DNA from: Blastomonas fulva
GTDB lineage: Bacteria > Pseudomonadota > Alphaproteobacteria > Sphingomonadales > Sphingomonadaceae
Direction: 5' to 3'
Assembly (NCBI RefSeq): GCF_003431825.1
Contig: NZ_CP020083.1
Location: forward strand, 2,766,501-2,830,500
Length of the DNA: 64,000 nucleotides
Positions within the stretch are counted from its first letter, which is position 1; each line of letters opens with the position of its first letter. The notes beneath the pieces are model-generated. The model did no database searches. It worked only from the letters and a program-made list of their open reading frames with translations, and had not been told where the DNA came from. Positions 1 to 7,945 of this stretch are shown here, in pieces. The position numbers were made by a program, and so were the translations under genes.

Positions 1-765
1 CTCGATCCGGGCCTGGTAGGCCGGGTTGAGCATCAGTGCGCTGTTGGCCATGCGTTCGACATGGCGGGCAGTATCGCGACCGACCTCAGCAGCCATGTCG
101 ATCGCGATCTTGGCCGCCCCCATCTGCTCCGCGTCGCTCTTCTTAAGATGATGACAGAACGCCAGCGCTGCATCGTCGAAGCCGTCATCGGGCAGCACGT
201 CGTGCACAAGCCCCATGATGTGCGCCTTGTCGGCATCGGCTTTCTGGTTGCCCATGATCAACCAGCGGGCCCAGTGTGGGCCGCAGGTCCGGGTCAGCCG
301 GCTGACTCCGTTGCTCGCGGGCAGCACCCCGAACAAGCCTTCGGGGAAGGAGAACGAAGCCCCTTTGGCGGCCAGCCTGAAATCGCAGGACAGCGCCATC
401 TCAAGCCCGCCGCCAACGCACGCCGAATGGATGGCCGCGACGATCGGCTTTTCGATATGCTCCATCTCGTCATAAATGCGGTGCATGCCGTGCAGGCCGG
501 TCCGGTGGTTTTCGCGGATACCAGTCGCGGTGCGCTTGGTCGCTCCGCCGCTACCGCTGCGCATATCGGCTCCGGCACAGAAATACCGCCCGTTGGCCCG
601 GATCAGCATGACCCGCAGTGCGTCAGTGTCCCGAAAGTGCAGCAGTGCAGCCTCGAACAGCTGCATCGTTTCTCCCGAAAGGGCATTGAGCTTTTCGGGC
701 CGGTTCAGCGATACGATCAGGACGCCATCGTCCTCACGGGTCAAAAGGTGCGGTTCATCGGCCAT
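1..765 (-). CDS. enoyl-CoA hydratase/isomerase, 3' end cut by window edge
   Basis: Crotonase-fold enzyme that would hydrate or isomerise a 2-enoyl-CoA in the cytoplasm. 255 codons are open from the ATG to the left edge with no stop, so the C-terminus lies outside. The N-terminus has the crotonase strand with LNRPEKLNAL. The first oxyanion-hole segment is FCAGADMRS and the second is ACVGGGLEMALSCDFRLA. The glutamate-containing FPEGLFGVLPA segment follows. A GAGGAT ribosome site precedes the ATG, which lies 9 bases downstream of the acyl-CoA dehydrogenase stop, so the two are one operon and probably catalyse successive steps. Substrate unknown. Confidence 0.93.
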   Translation of the reverse strand, partial: MADEPHLLTREDDGVLIVSLNRPEKLNALSGETMQLFEAALLHFRDTDALRVMLIRANGRYFCAGADMRSGSGGATKRTATGIRENHRTGLHGMHRIYDEMEHIEKPIVAAIHSACVGGGLEMALSCDFRLAAKGASFSFPEGLFGVLPASNGVSRLTRTCGPHWARWLIMGNQKADADKAHIMGLVHDVLPDDGFDDAALAFCHHLKKSDAEQMGAAKIAIDMAAEVGRDTARHVERMANSALMLNPAYQARIE

Positions 766-774
766 GTTCAATCC

Positions 775-2967
775 TCAAGCCCGCGTGCGGGGCAGTCCCA
801 GGTTCCGCTCGGCGATCATCGATCGATGCACTTCGCTGGTCCCGCCATAGATGGTCGCTCCTTGCGCATGGCGATAGAACAGATTGAGCTCGGCTGTCGG
901 CCCGGGCCGCAGCGATAGCGAATCGGGTGCAGTCAGGTCCAGCAGGTCGCGTGCATCGGTCAGAAACTTCTCGGACGAGAACATCTTGGCCATCGGGCCA
1001 TAAGCGAGGTTGGCCTTCTTCTCCGCGATCACCCATTGCGCGCGGAACGTTATGAGCTCGGCCAACCACAGATGCGCGGCGGTTCGGGCAAGCCGCGCTT
1101 GGGCCTGCTGCTGCTCGATCAGCGGCTTGCCATTCCGGCTGATCTGGCGGCACGCAGCGACGCCTGCGTCCAGCATCTTGCGCATGTACTTGCCGAAGCC
1201 GCCGCCGTGTTCGAGCTCCAGGCTGGCGCTCATCGTCTTGACGCCGCCATCGACCTCCCCCAGCCGCCAGCTGTCGGGGATGCGGACATTGTCGTAGAAG
1301 GTGATGTTCGTGCGTTCATCCTGGAAGGTGTAAACGGGCTGAACCGTCACGCCCTCGGCTTTCAGCGGCACGATGAACATCGTGAGCCCGGCATGCTTGG
1401 CCACTTCGGTGTTGGTGCGGCACAGCATCAGCACATAGGATGACAGGTTCGCGCCGGATGTGAACATTTTGGTGCCGTCGATCCGCCATCCCTTTCCTTC
1501 GGGTGTCGCTTTGCATTGCGCCGCGAACACGTCGGATCCTGAACCCGGTTCCGAATATCCCAGGCTGCAGATGGCCTCGCCCTGCATCAGCCTGGGCAGC
1601 ACGTCTGCCTTGAGTTCGTCCGACCCGAAGCGATGGATGATCAACGCCACCATCTGCGTCACGTTGGCAGCAGGGTTGTTGTAACCGTGATGCTCGAACG
1701 CATCCATCGCGGCCATCTGCGCATAATGCGACAGCTTCTTGCCACGCAGATCGCCCGGTAGACCGGGGAACAGCAGACCTGCATCAGCCAGCTTCTTGTG
1801 GACCGTGGGGACAAAGCCCTCCCAGCTGTAGTGGAAGTGTGATCGTTCCTCGTCGCTGACCTGGCTCGTGAAGAACGCATCGATCTCGCGGGTCATCTGC
1901 GCGGCATCCTCGCCCAGATCAAACTCGATCGGGCAGTCGCCGGCGGGGGGGAGCGAAGCGGTTTCACCGGCATACAGCCGCCGTCCGGCCTCGTCGAGCA
2001 GCAGCGCCGGGTCCCCATAGACAAGGGGCCAGGCCTTGGCACGCAGATTGAACAGGTGGATGTCGTATTCGGTGGTGAGACCGTAGCCGCCGAAGGTGTG
2101 CAGCGCCTGGGCAACGCAGCGCGCCGCGGCGATTGCGTTCCACCACGCTGCGATCGAGACGGCAGCACCTGCCTCTTTACTGCCATCTGCGATATTGAGG
2201 ATAGCCTTCCACACCAGCATCGTGCCGCCATCGGCCTCGCACACCAGATCAGCGAGCGGGTGCGAGATGCCCTGGAACTGGCCGATGAACTGGCCGAACT
2301 GCTTGCGCTCGCCAGCATAGGCCGATGCGAGCCTCAGCGACTCCTTCGAAAGCCCTGCAAGCCCCGCTGAAATCAGCAGTTTCCATTCTTCCACGCCGGC
2401 GTCGAAGTCGGCTGATGCAATCGCGAGCGGCGCACCCTCACGCCCGGTAAAGTCGATGTGCGCTATCGGCGTATCGGCCAGGTTGCGTTCGGCCTTTTGA
2501 TCGGCAGCGGCGAGTGTGACGAGCACGACATCCGCACCACGGCGGGCGATCACGGCCTCGGCGATGCTGGCGCCTGCCACCCATTGCTGCGGGGTTGTCG
2601 CGATGTCGTGCAAGGCAATTGTCACCACCGCGTCGCCTGCCAGAACGCGTTCCAGAAGGTCAGGCTGCGCCCCCGATTGCGCCAGCAGCCGGGCTGCAAC
2701 CAGCGCTTCTGCCAGCGGCCCGGAAACCAGAGTGCGGCCCGCCTCTGTCATCAGAAGGGTTGCATCGAACAGGCCGAGGCCAAGGCCACCGGCGTCTTCG
2801 GGAACACGAATGGACAGTGCGCCCTGTTCCGCCAGACCGCGCCACAGATCCGGGTCGAACCCGCCCGGAGCAGCGGCGCGTACCCGGGCCATGCTGCTGT
2901 TTTCATCGAGGAACCGCGCGAACATGTCGCGCATCATCTCCTGGTCGTCGGTCAGGTCGAAATTCAT
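775..2967 (-). CDS. double-domain acyl-CoA dehydrogenase (two ACAD modules fused)
   Basis: At 730 residues it is twice the usual acyl-CoA dehydrogenase length. Residues 1-335 form one ACAD module with a degenerate middle domain, an FAD-contact motif around R221-FG and GGYGLTTEY near 293-301. Residues 355-730 form a second, more canonical module with the SLGYSEPGSGSD flavin/substrate segment and a C-terminal IYGGTSEVHR motif. A glycine stands where medium-chain enzymes carry the catalytic Glu of YEGT, so the base is probably elsewhere. Known family context: steroid side-chain ACADs of actinobacteria and pseudomonads work as heteromers of two subunits. A fusion of such a pair is my inference. 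It would dehydrogenate a bulky acyl-CoA for the hydratase encoded next. Confidence 0.92.
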   Translation of the reverse strand: MNFDLTDDQEMMRDMFARFLDENSSMARVRAAAPGGFDPDLWRGLAEQGALSIRVPEDAGGLGLGLFDATLLMTEAGRTLVSGPLAEALVAARLLAQSGAQPDLLERVLAGDAVVTIALHDIATTPQQWVAGASIAEAVIARRGADVVLVTLAAADQKAERNLADTPIAHIDFTGREGAPLAIASADFDAGVEEWKLLISAGLAGLSKESLRLASAYAGERKQFGQFIGQFQGISHPLADLVCEADGGTMLVWKAILNIADGSKEAGAAVSIAAWWNAIAAARCVAQALHTFGGYGLTTEYDIHLFNLRAKAWPLVYGDPALLLDEAGRRLYAGETASLPPAGDCPIEFDLGEDAAQMTREIDAFFTSQVSDEERSHFHYSWEGFVPTVHKKLADAGLLFPGLPGDLRGKKLSHYAQMAAMDAFEHHGYNNPAANVTQMVALIIHRFGSDELKADVLPRLMQGEAICSLGYSEPGSGSDVFAAQCKATPEGKGWRIDGTKMFTSGANLSSYVLMLCRTNTEVAKHAGLTMFIVPLKAEGVTVQPVYTFQDERTNITFYDNVRIPDSWRLGEVDGGVKTMSASLELEHGGGFGKYMRKMLDAGVAACRQISRNGKPLIEQQQAQARLARTAAHLWLAELITFRAQWVIAEKKANLAYGPMAKMFSSEKFLTDARDLLDLTAPDSLSLRPGPTAELNLFYRHAQGATIYGGTSEVHRSMIAERNLGLPRTRA

Positions 2968-2989
2968 CGGGTGTTCCTCAGGCGTAACG

Positions 2990-3823
2990 TCAGGCTGCGG
3001 GCTTGGCCCTGCTCATCATTTTCGAAATGTCGATTTGCCCAGTGGCGAGCGATCCCATGAATCCGCCATCGACCGGCAACACAACGCCAGTGATAATGCC
3101 GGCCATGCCGCTGTTCAAAAGTGCAACGCCCTGCGCCTGCTCCTTCGCGGTGGAATAACGGCCCAGCGGCTCGGCCGCGGCATCGACCACCTCCTTGCCC
3201 GATGTCGCATGGAAGGTCTCCATCATCGGGGTCTGGGTTGGGGATGGCAGGGTGCAGTTGATGCGGATGCCTTTCTTGATCAGCCGGGCGCACATGAACT
3301 GTGTCCACACGATCACCGCCTCCTTCGAGAAGGCGTAGCCTTCGGCTACATGCTCGCTGTGCGCCTCGGCCCAGGCGATCGCGCCATCAAAACCGCTGGT
3401 CTGCATGAGTTCCATGTGCACCGGAATGCGCCTCGACCAGCCCAGCCCGCCAGTGGAAGCGATGCTGACGATGGCGCCGCCTTCGCCCATTGCAGGGATC
3501 ACGCATTCGGTCAGATGGCGGGTGCCGGCAAAGTTGACCGCGAAGGTGTCCATAGCCGGAAACGCACCGCCACCGGGCAGGCCTGCGCAATTGAACAAGG
3601 CATCAATCTTGCCGCCAATAGCGGCCACGCCCGCCTCTATGCTCGCCGGATCGCGCAGGTCTATCTGCTGAAACGATGCCAAGGGAAGCGCGCACGGCTT
3701 GTAGTCGAGGCCGTGGACATCCGCACCCAGATCGAGCAGCAGCTTCGCGGTCGCCTCACCCATGCCGGAATAGCATCCGCTGACGATCACCCGTTTGCCC
3801 CGATAGCCCAGAAGATCGTTCAT
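2990..3823 (-). CDS. SDR-family dehydrogenase, 3-alpha-hydroxysteroid dehydrogenase-like
   Basis: Short-chain dehydrogenase of 277 residues with the nucleotide motif G16-CYS-G20-M-G22, the N-A-G motif as NCAG near 78-81, a catalytic Ser near 123, and Y163-AFS-K167. A long segment between Ser and Tyr (about residues 125-160), together with the GCxxGxG start, resembles 3-alpha-hydroxysteroid dehydrogenase/carbonyl reductase proteins of the Comamonas HsdA type. The family is known to oxidise ring hydroxyls with NAD. The exact substrate here is inferred. It is first in the operon that continues into the fused acyl-CoA dehydrogenase 22 bases on, and it diverges from the DUF35/aldolase pair. Confidence 0.88.
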   Translation of the reverse strand: MNDLLGYRGKRVIVSGCYSGMGEATAKLLLDLGADVHGLDYKPCALPLASFQQIDLRDPASIEAGVAAIGGKIDALFNCAGLPGGGAFPAMDTFAVNFAGTRHLTECVIPAMGEGGAIVSIASTGGLGWSRRIPVHMELMQTSGFDGAIAWAEAHSEHVAEGYAFSKEAVIVWTQFMCARLIKKGIRINCTLPSPTQTPMMETFHATSGKEVVDAAAEPLGRYSTAKEQAQGVALLNSGMAGIITGVVLPVDGGFMGSLATGQIDISKMMSRAKPAA

Positions 3824-3903
3824 CTCGTGTTCCTTGCATCAAATGTGCTGTTGCCTTGCAGCTTTCGCAGGACGGGGTCTGCCAATCAACCGCATGGCTC
3901 CCA

Positions 3904-3921
3904 AATCGTCGCGGCGATAAG
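3904..3921. promoter_or_regulatory. putative operator, perfect ATCG-N6-CGAT palindrome
   Basis: AATCG-N4-GGCGATAAG in the divergent gap between the SDR and DUF35 genes. The 18-base string matches the one at 20414-20431 except in the four central bases. It is one of several copies found only in intergenic gaps of the catabolic cluster. Inferred to bind a dimeric repressor, possibly the TetR protein encoded at 7.3 kb. Confidence 0.55.
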
Positions 3922-3989
3922 GCCGGCCTTGCCTTGGCTTGCGGCCTGTGTGCGCTATGCAAGGATGCAGGGTTCAAAGGACGAGGCAT

Positions 3990-4394
3990 ATGACATGGCA
4001 ACGCTCGCGCATCAGGCTTGATGGCGACAACACGGCATTCTGGACCGGCGGGGCGGAAGGGCTGCTGAACATTCATAAATGCGCCGATTGCGGCGGATTC
4101 ACCCATCCCCCGCGAGAGTTCTGCCGCCACTGCCAGTCAGACAACGTCGGGCCCCATGCCGTGTCAGGGGCAGGGGTCATCGACACCTATACTGTCAATC
4201 ACCAGAAATGGGCCGCCGATATGGAAGTGCCCTTTGTGATTGCCCGGGTCAGGCTGGACGATGCGCCAGATGTGTGTCTCACCACCAACATCGTCAACTG
4301 CCCGGTCGACAGCGTCGACATTGGCGACCGGGTGAGGGTCGTTTTCGAGGAACAGGACGGCATATGGTACCCGTTGTTCGAGAAGGTGGAATGA
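3990..4394 (+). CDS. DUF35 OB-fold/zinc-ribbon protein, aldolase partner
   Basis: A 134-residue protein with an N-terminal rubredoxin-like zinc ribbon (CADC then CRHC) followed by a DUF35 OB-fold. The ATG with AAGGACGAGG ahead of it was chosen over an upstream in-frame ATG that has no ribosome site. The stop overlaps the next start as ATGA, so it is translationally coupled to the thiolase-like gene. In steroid side-chain degradation a DUF35 domain is known to form a complex with the Ltp2-type retro-aldolase, and this pairing fits that role. Here the DUF35 is free-standing rather than fused to a MaoC domain. Confidence 0.9.
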   Translation: MTWQRSRIRLDGDNTAFWTGGAEGLLNIHKCADCGGFTHPPREFCRHCQSDNVGPHAVSGAGVIDTYTVNHQKWAADMEVPFVIARVRLDDAPDVCLTTNIVNCPVDSVDIGDRVRVVFEEQDGIWYPLFEKVE

Positions 4395-5557
4395 CCATGG
4401 CGCGTGAAGCATATATCACTGGCATCGGCATGTCCGAGGTCGGTGTGCGTCTGGCGCGCTCGCCGCTGGGGCTGACCATGGATGCGATCCGCGAGGCGGT
4501 TTCGGACGCCGGCCTGACGCTGGACCAGATCGACGGGGTTTCGACCTATCCCGGCAAGATGCAGACATTCCTGGGCTTTTCCCCCATTGGCGTCGACGAT
4601 GTGATCGAAACCTGCGGGTTGAAGACGCGCTGGCACTCTGGTGCGGCCGAGGCGACTGCGCAGCTTGGCGCGATTGCAGATGCAGCAGCGGCCGTGCGGT
4701 CAGGCAATGCCCGGCACGTCCTGTGCTTCCGGACGGTGTACGAAGCGGCTGCGATGGCACGGCCGGAGCAGTTCCCGCCGCTGGAACGCCGCAAGGATGT
4801 GACGGGCAACTCGCAATGGGTATCGCCCTTTGGCGCGTTCTCGGCGGCCTGCTGGACCGCGCAGTTCGCGATGCGGCACATGAAGCAGTACGGCATGACC
4901 CGCGAGCAGCTGGCGCAGGTCGCGATCAACGACCATCGCAATGCCGCGCTCAATCCGCGCGCGATGGTGAAAGAGCCGCTGACGATTGAAAAGTATCTCG
5001 ACGCGCGGATGATCTCGACGCCGTTCTGCCTGTATGATTGCGACCGCTTCACCGATGCATCGACGGTGGTGATCGTCTCGGCGGGAGACGCGCTGGACGA
5101 GGTCACATCCACGCCGATCCGGATCGCAGCGTCGGCAGGGTCGGTGGATCGTTACAGCTGGGACCAGGCCGAATGGGCGGCCGCCTATCCCACCGGGCGC
5201 GACCTGTGGAAAAACACCGACTATACCGTTGATGATCTCGACACGGTCCAGCTCTACGACGGCTTCTCGTTCCAGCCGATCACCTGGCTGGAAGGGCTTG
5301 GCGTCTGCGGGGTAGGCGAAGGGCACAGGTTCATCGAAGGCGGAACTCGGATCGCGCTGGATGGCGAGTTGCCGATGAACACTGGCGGCGGACAGCTTGG
5401 CTGGGGCCGGTTGCACGGCTTTGGCTATGCCTATGAATCGGTCGTGCAGCTGCGCGGCGATGGTGGGGCTCGGCAGATCAAGGGCGATCCGACACTTGCG
5501 GTGGCGACATCGGGTGGTGGGCCGATGGCGGCTGCGCTGTTGCTGGCGCGGGACTGA
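4391..5557 (+). CDS. SCP-x/Ltp2-like thiolase-fold protein, probable retro-aldolase
   Basis: Non-canonical thiolase-superfamily protein of 388 residues. The usual nucleophilic Cys region is not conserved. The His-Asp-Cys motif of SCP-x thiolases is replaced by Y289-D290-G-F, with MNTGGGQLGWGRLHGFG at about 329-345 instead of the normal glycine-rich HPxGxTG region. These are features of side-chain-cleaving aldolases such as Ltp2 rather than true thiolases. It starts within the DUF35 stop codon; a second possible start lies two codons on. Inferred reaction: retro-aldol release of a short acyl-CoA from a hydroxylated side chain. Ordinary thiolase or lipid-transfer activity cannot be excluded. 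Confidence 0.88.
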   Translation: MTMAREAYITGIGMSEVGVRLARSPLGLTMDAIREAVSDAGLTLDQIDGVSTYPGKMQTFLGFSPIGVDDVIETCGLKTRWHSGAAEATAQLGAIADAAAAVRSGNARHVLCFRTVYEAAAMARPEQFPPLERRKDVTGNSQWVSPFGAFSAACWTAQFAMRHMKQYGMTREQLAQVAINDHRNAALNPRAMVKEPLTIEKYLDARMISTPFCLYDCDRFTDASTVVIVSAGDALDEVTSTPIRIAASAGSVDRYSWDQAEWAAAYPTGRDLWKNTDYTVDDLDTVQLYDGFSFQPITWLEGLGVCGVGEGHRFIEGGTRIALDGELPMNTGGGQLGWGRLHGFGYAYESVVQLRGDGGARQIKGDPTLAVATSGGGPMAAALLLARD

Positions 5558-5581
5558 TCGCCAGCCCCGCGCCGCGCATGA

Positions 5582-6832
5582 TTACCAGACCAATGGCACC
5601 GATTCAGGGCCGATCACCCCGCCGGGGCGGTACACCGTCTCGGCACCCGGCCTGACCTTGAAGTCGGGAATGCGCTTGAGCCATTCCTGCAGCGCGATCT
5701 TGATTTCCAGCCTGGCCAGATGCGCCCCCATGCAGCTGTGGATACCCACTGTGAAGGCAAGGATGATCTTCTTGGGCCGGTTGAAATCCACCACGGTGGG
5801 GTTGGGGAACACGTCCGGGTCATAATTGCAGGCCGGAAGGATGCTGGTGACCTTGTCGCCCTTCTTCATCTGGACCCCGCGGACCTCAACATCCTGGGCA
5901 ACCGTCCTGCCGGAAAAGGTGACCGAGAACACGCGCAGCAGCTCTTCGACCTGTGCGTTGATGTTGTCGGGATTGTCGATGATCTCCTGCCGGCGTTCCG
6001 GATTGCGGGCCAGCCACAGCCAGATATTGTTGAGTGTCGCAAAAACGGTGTCCAGCCCTGCGATGAAAAGGAACGTCACGAAGCCGAGCGCCTCCTTGTC
6101 GGATATGCGTTTGCCGTCGAACTCGGCATGCACGATGCGGCTCACCAGCCCGTCATCAGGATTGGCTTCCTTCTCGGCGATTGCAGTTGTCAGATAGTCG
6201 CCGATTGTCTTGAGCGTATCGCCCATGATCTGCCGATCGTTGGAGTGCAGCAGCGCCATCGCCCAACTGACAAAGGTGTCGCACATGTCGCGTGGCAGCC
6301 CCATCAGGTCCAGGAATACGAGGACCGGCAGAGGCCGACCGAACACCTCGTCGAACTCGCACTCACCCTTGTCGATCACGTCATCGATCAACTCGTTGGC
6401 CAGCGCGCGGATACGTCCTTCCAGCTTGAGCACGCCCTGCGGGCTGACCACAGGATCGACGATGTTGCGATATTTGCGGTGTTCCGGCGGATCGATCTCG
6501 ATGGGGATGAAGTAGAAGTAGTTGTTGGGATCACGCGGAAACGGCGTAGCATCCTCGTTCGAGAAATATTCGGCGTGGCGCAGCGCGAACAACGCATCTT
6601 CATGCTTGGTAAGAACCCAGGCGTTGCCGAACGGGCCAACATCGTAGAAGATCGGCGGGAACCTTTCGTGCATCGCCGGAAAGAACGTGTACGGATCCGC
6701 CAGAAATTCGGGGCTGTAGATTAGCCCTGCCTGGCGAACCAGTTCGGGCGGGACGTGATCGGGCACCTGGTCCATGCCGAAGCGGCGGACGATGTTGGTC
6801 GGCGCGACCGGATTTGCAGGGTCGATGCGCAT
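5582..6832 (-). CDS. cytochrome P450 (bacterial class I, P450cam-like)
   Basis: Soluble 416-residue P450. Visible motifs are PPEHRKYR (H118) in helix C, the I-helix A258-G-L-D261-T262, the ExxR motif E297-LL-R300 and the heme loop FTVGIHSCMG with the iron-ligand C367. No membrane anchor is present. It resembles the CYP101/CYP111 group that hydroxylates terpenoids in pseudomonads and sphingomonads. Its electron donor is very likely the 2Fe-2S ferredoxin encoded just upstream in the same operon. No ferredoxin reductase lies nearby. It would insert oxygen at an unactivated carbon of the cluster's substrate. Confidence 0.96.
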   Translation of the reverse strand: MRIDPANPVAPTNIVRRFGMDQVPDHVPPELVRQAGLIYSPEFLADPYTFFPAMHERFPPIFYDVGPFGNAWVLTKHEDALFALRHAEYFSNEDATPFPRDPNNYFYFIPIEIDPPEHRKYRNIVDPVVSPQGVLKLEGRIRALANELIDDVIDKGECEFDEVFGRPLPVLVFLDLMGLPRDMCDTFVSWAMALLHSNDRQIMGDTLKTIGDYLTTAIAEKEANPDDGLVSRIVHAEFDGKRISDKEALGFVTFLFIAGLDTVFATLNNIWLWLARNPERRQEIIDNPDNINAQVEELLRVFSVTFSGRTVAQDVEVRGVQMKKGDKVTSILPACNYDPDVFPNPTVVDFNRPKKIILAFTVGIHSCMGAHLARLEIKIALQEWLKRIPDFKVRPGAETVYRPGGVIGPESVPLVW

Positions 6833-6853
6833 GCTCTTTCTCCTGGTCGCGTT

Positions 6854-7180
6854 TTAGTACTGGGCTTCGGGCAAGTGGACGATGAGGCCATCCAATTCTG
6901 CCGACATGACGATCTGGCAGGAAAGGCGGCTGCTCGGCTTGATCGGTGCAGCGGTGGATTCGAGCATTTCGCTCTCCTCGCGCGACGCCGGTCCACCGAC
7001 CCTTTCGGTCCAGGCATCATCGACATAGCAATGGCAGGTGGCGCAGGCCAATCCGCCCCCGCATTCGCCGACGATCCCGGGAAGATCGTTATGAAGCGCG
7101 CCGCGCATCACATTTTCGCCCAGGGCCAAATCAATGGCATGTGCGGCGCCATCGAACTCGACATAGGTAACGGCTGGCAT
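6854..7180 (-). CDS. 2Fe-2S ferredoxin (putidaredoxin/adrenodoxin type)
   Basis: 108-residue electron carrier with cluster ligands C40, C46, C49 and C88 in the adrenodoxin pattern C-x5-C-x2-C-x38-C. The ATG preceded by GCAAGGAGCGCTT was chosen; upstream in-frame codons look non-coding. It is followed 21 bases later by the P450 start, so the pair forms a redox partner operon. The matching FAD-containing reductase is absent from the window and must be supplied elsewhere. Divergent from the TetR gene across a shared operator-like site. Confidence 0.95.
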   Translation of the reverse strand: MPAVTYVEFDGAAHAIDLALGENVMRGALHNDLPGIVGECGGGLACATCHCYVDDAWTERVGGPASREESEMLESTAAPIKPSSRLSCQIVMSAELDGLIVHLPEAQY

Positions 7181-7241
7181 AAGCGCTCCTTGCAGGCTGC
7201 AACGCGGGGACTGAGAACAACGTTCTCGACAGCCTTGGTAT

Positions 7242-7255
7242 ATCGCGGTAACGAC
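7242..7255. promoter_or_regulatory. putative operator in the ferredoxin/TetR divergent promoter
   Basis: TATATCG followed by six bases and CGAC: the cluster palindrome with one mismatch in the right half-site. Its position in front of the tetR gene is what autoregulation by that TetR protein would look like (inference). Confidence 0.45.
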
Positions 7256-7310
7256 AGAATGGAAGGGCAATGTCTGCGGGAGTTCATGTTGCATCGCTGG
7301 GGCGTTATCG

Positions 7311-7919
7311 ATGGCTGAGCGACGGGCGAGGATCGTCCGGGCTGCGTATGACCTGTTGGCGCGCGACGGGCTGGAAGGGTTGACGATCCGTTCGGTGCTT
7401 GCCGAAACGGGCCTTGCCCGGCGCGCCTTTTATGACCGGTTCGCCACGAAGGATGACCTTGTGCTGGCCGTGTTCCAGCATACGCTTTCTGACGCGGCGG
7501 CACGGTTTGCCGAGCTAATTGCTCCGGTCGAATGCCCAGTCGAGCGCCTCCGTCTGATCGTCGTCGGGATCGTGTTGGGGCATGGGCGGCGCGACGCGGA
7601 TGGCGATGATGCGCCAAACTACCGAGCCGCTGCGCTTAGCCGCGAGCACCTGCGGCTTGCGGAGGCGCGGCCTGCGGAATTGCAACGGGCCATCGCCCCC
7701 TTGGTCGAGCTGATCGCCACGCAATTGCAGGCCGGAATGCAATCAGGCCAGGTTCGCAGCGCGAATGGCGAGAGGCTGGCGCACCTCGTCTACAATCTTG
7801 TGTCCACAACCGTGCACAGCCAGTTGATTGCCGAAGAGCATCAGATGCCGGATCTGGAAGATCGAAGCCGTCTTGCCGGGGATTTGTGGGAATTCTGCCT
7901 GCGCGCTGTCTCTGCCTGA
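7311..7919 (+). CDS. TetR/AcrR-family transcriptional regulator
   Basis: 202 residues with an N-terminal TetR helix-turn-helix (about residues 5-50, including TIRSVLAETGLARRAFYDRFATK) and an all-helical ligand-binding C-terminal domain. Such repressors act as dimers on palindromic operators and are released by a ligand, often an acyl-CoA or pathway intermediate. It is divergent from the ferredoxin-P450 operon. A copy of the cluster palindrome lies between them, which makes it the leading candidate for the cluster regulator, although the IclR protein at 14.5 kb is an alternative. Confidence 0.93.
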   Translation: MAERRARIVRAAYDLLARDGLEGLTIRSVLAETGLARRAFYDRFATKDDLVLAVFQHTLSDAAARFAELIAPVECPVERLRLIVVGIVLGHGRRDADGDDAPNYRAAALSREHLRLAEARPAELQRAIAPLVELIATQLQAGMQSGQVRSANGERLAHLVYNLVSTTVHSQLIAEEHQMPDLEDRSRLAGDLWEFCLRAVSA

Positions 7920-7945
7920 CAGGCCGAGAGGCAAAGTCAGGTCGA

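Noticed and set aside
61..918. Long plus-strand frame at the left edge
   Set aside because: Antisense shadow of the enoyl-CoA hydratase and dehydrogenase genes, which carry full family motifs on the minus strand.
2516..4021. 501-codon plus-strand frame
   Set aside because: Arg/Ser/Pro-rich shadow of the acyl-CoA dehydrogenase and SDR genes; no domain.
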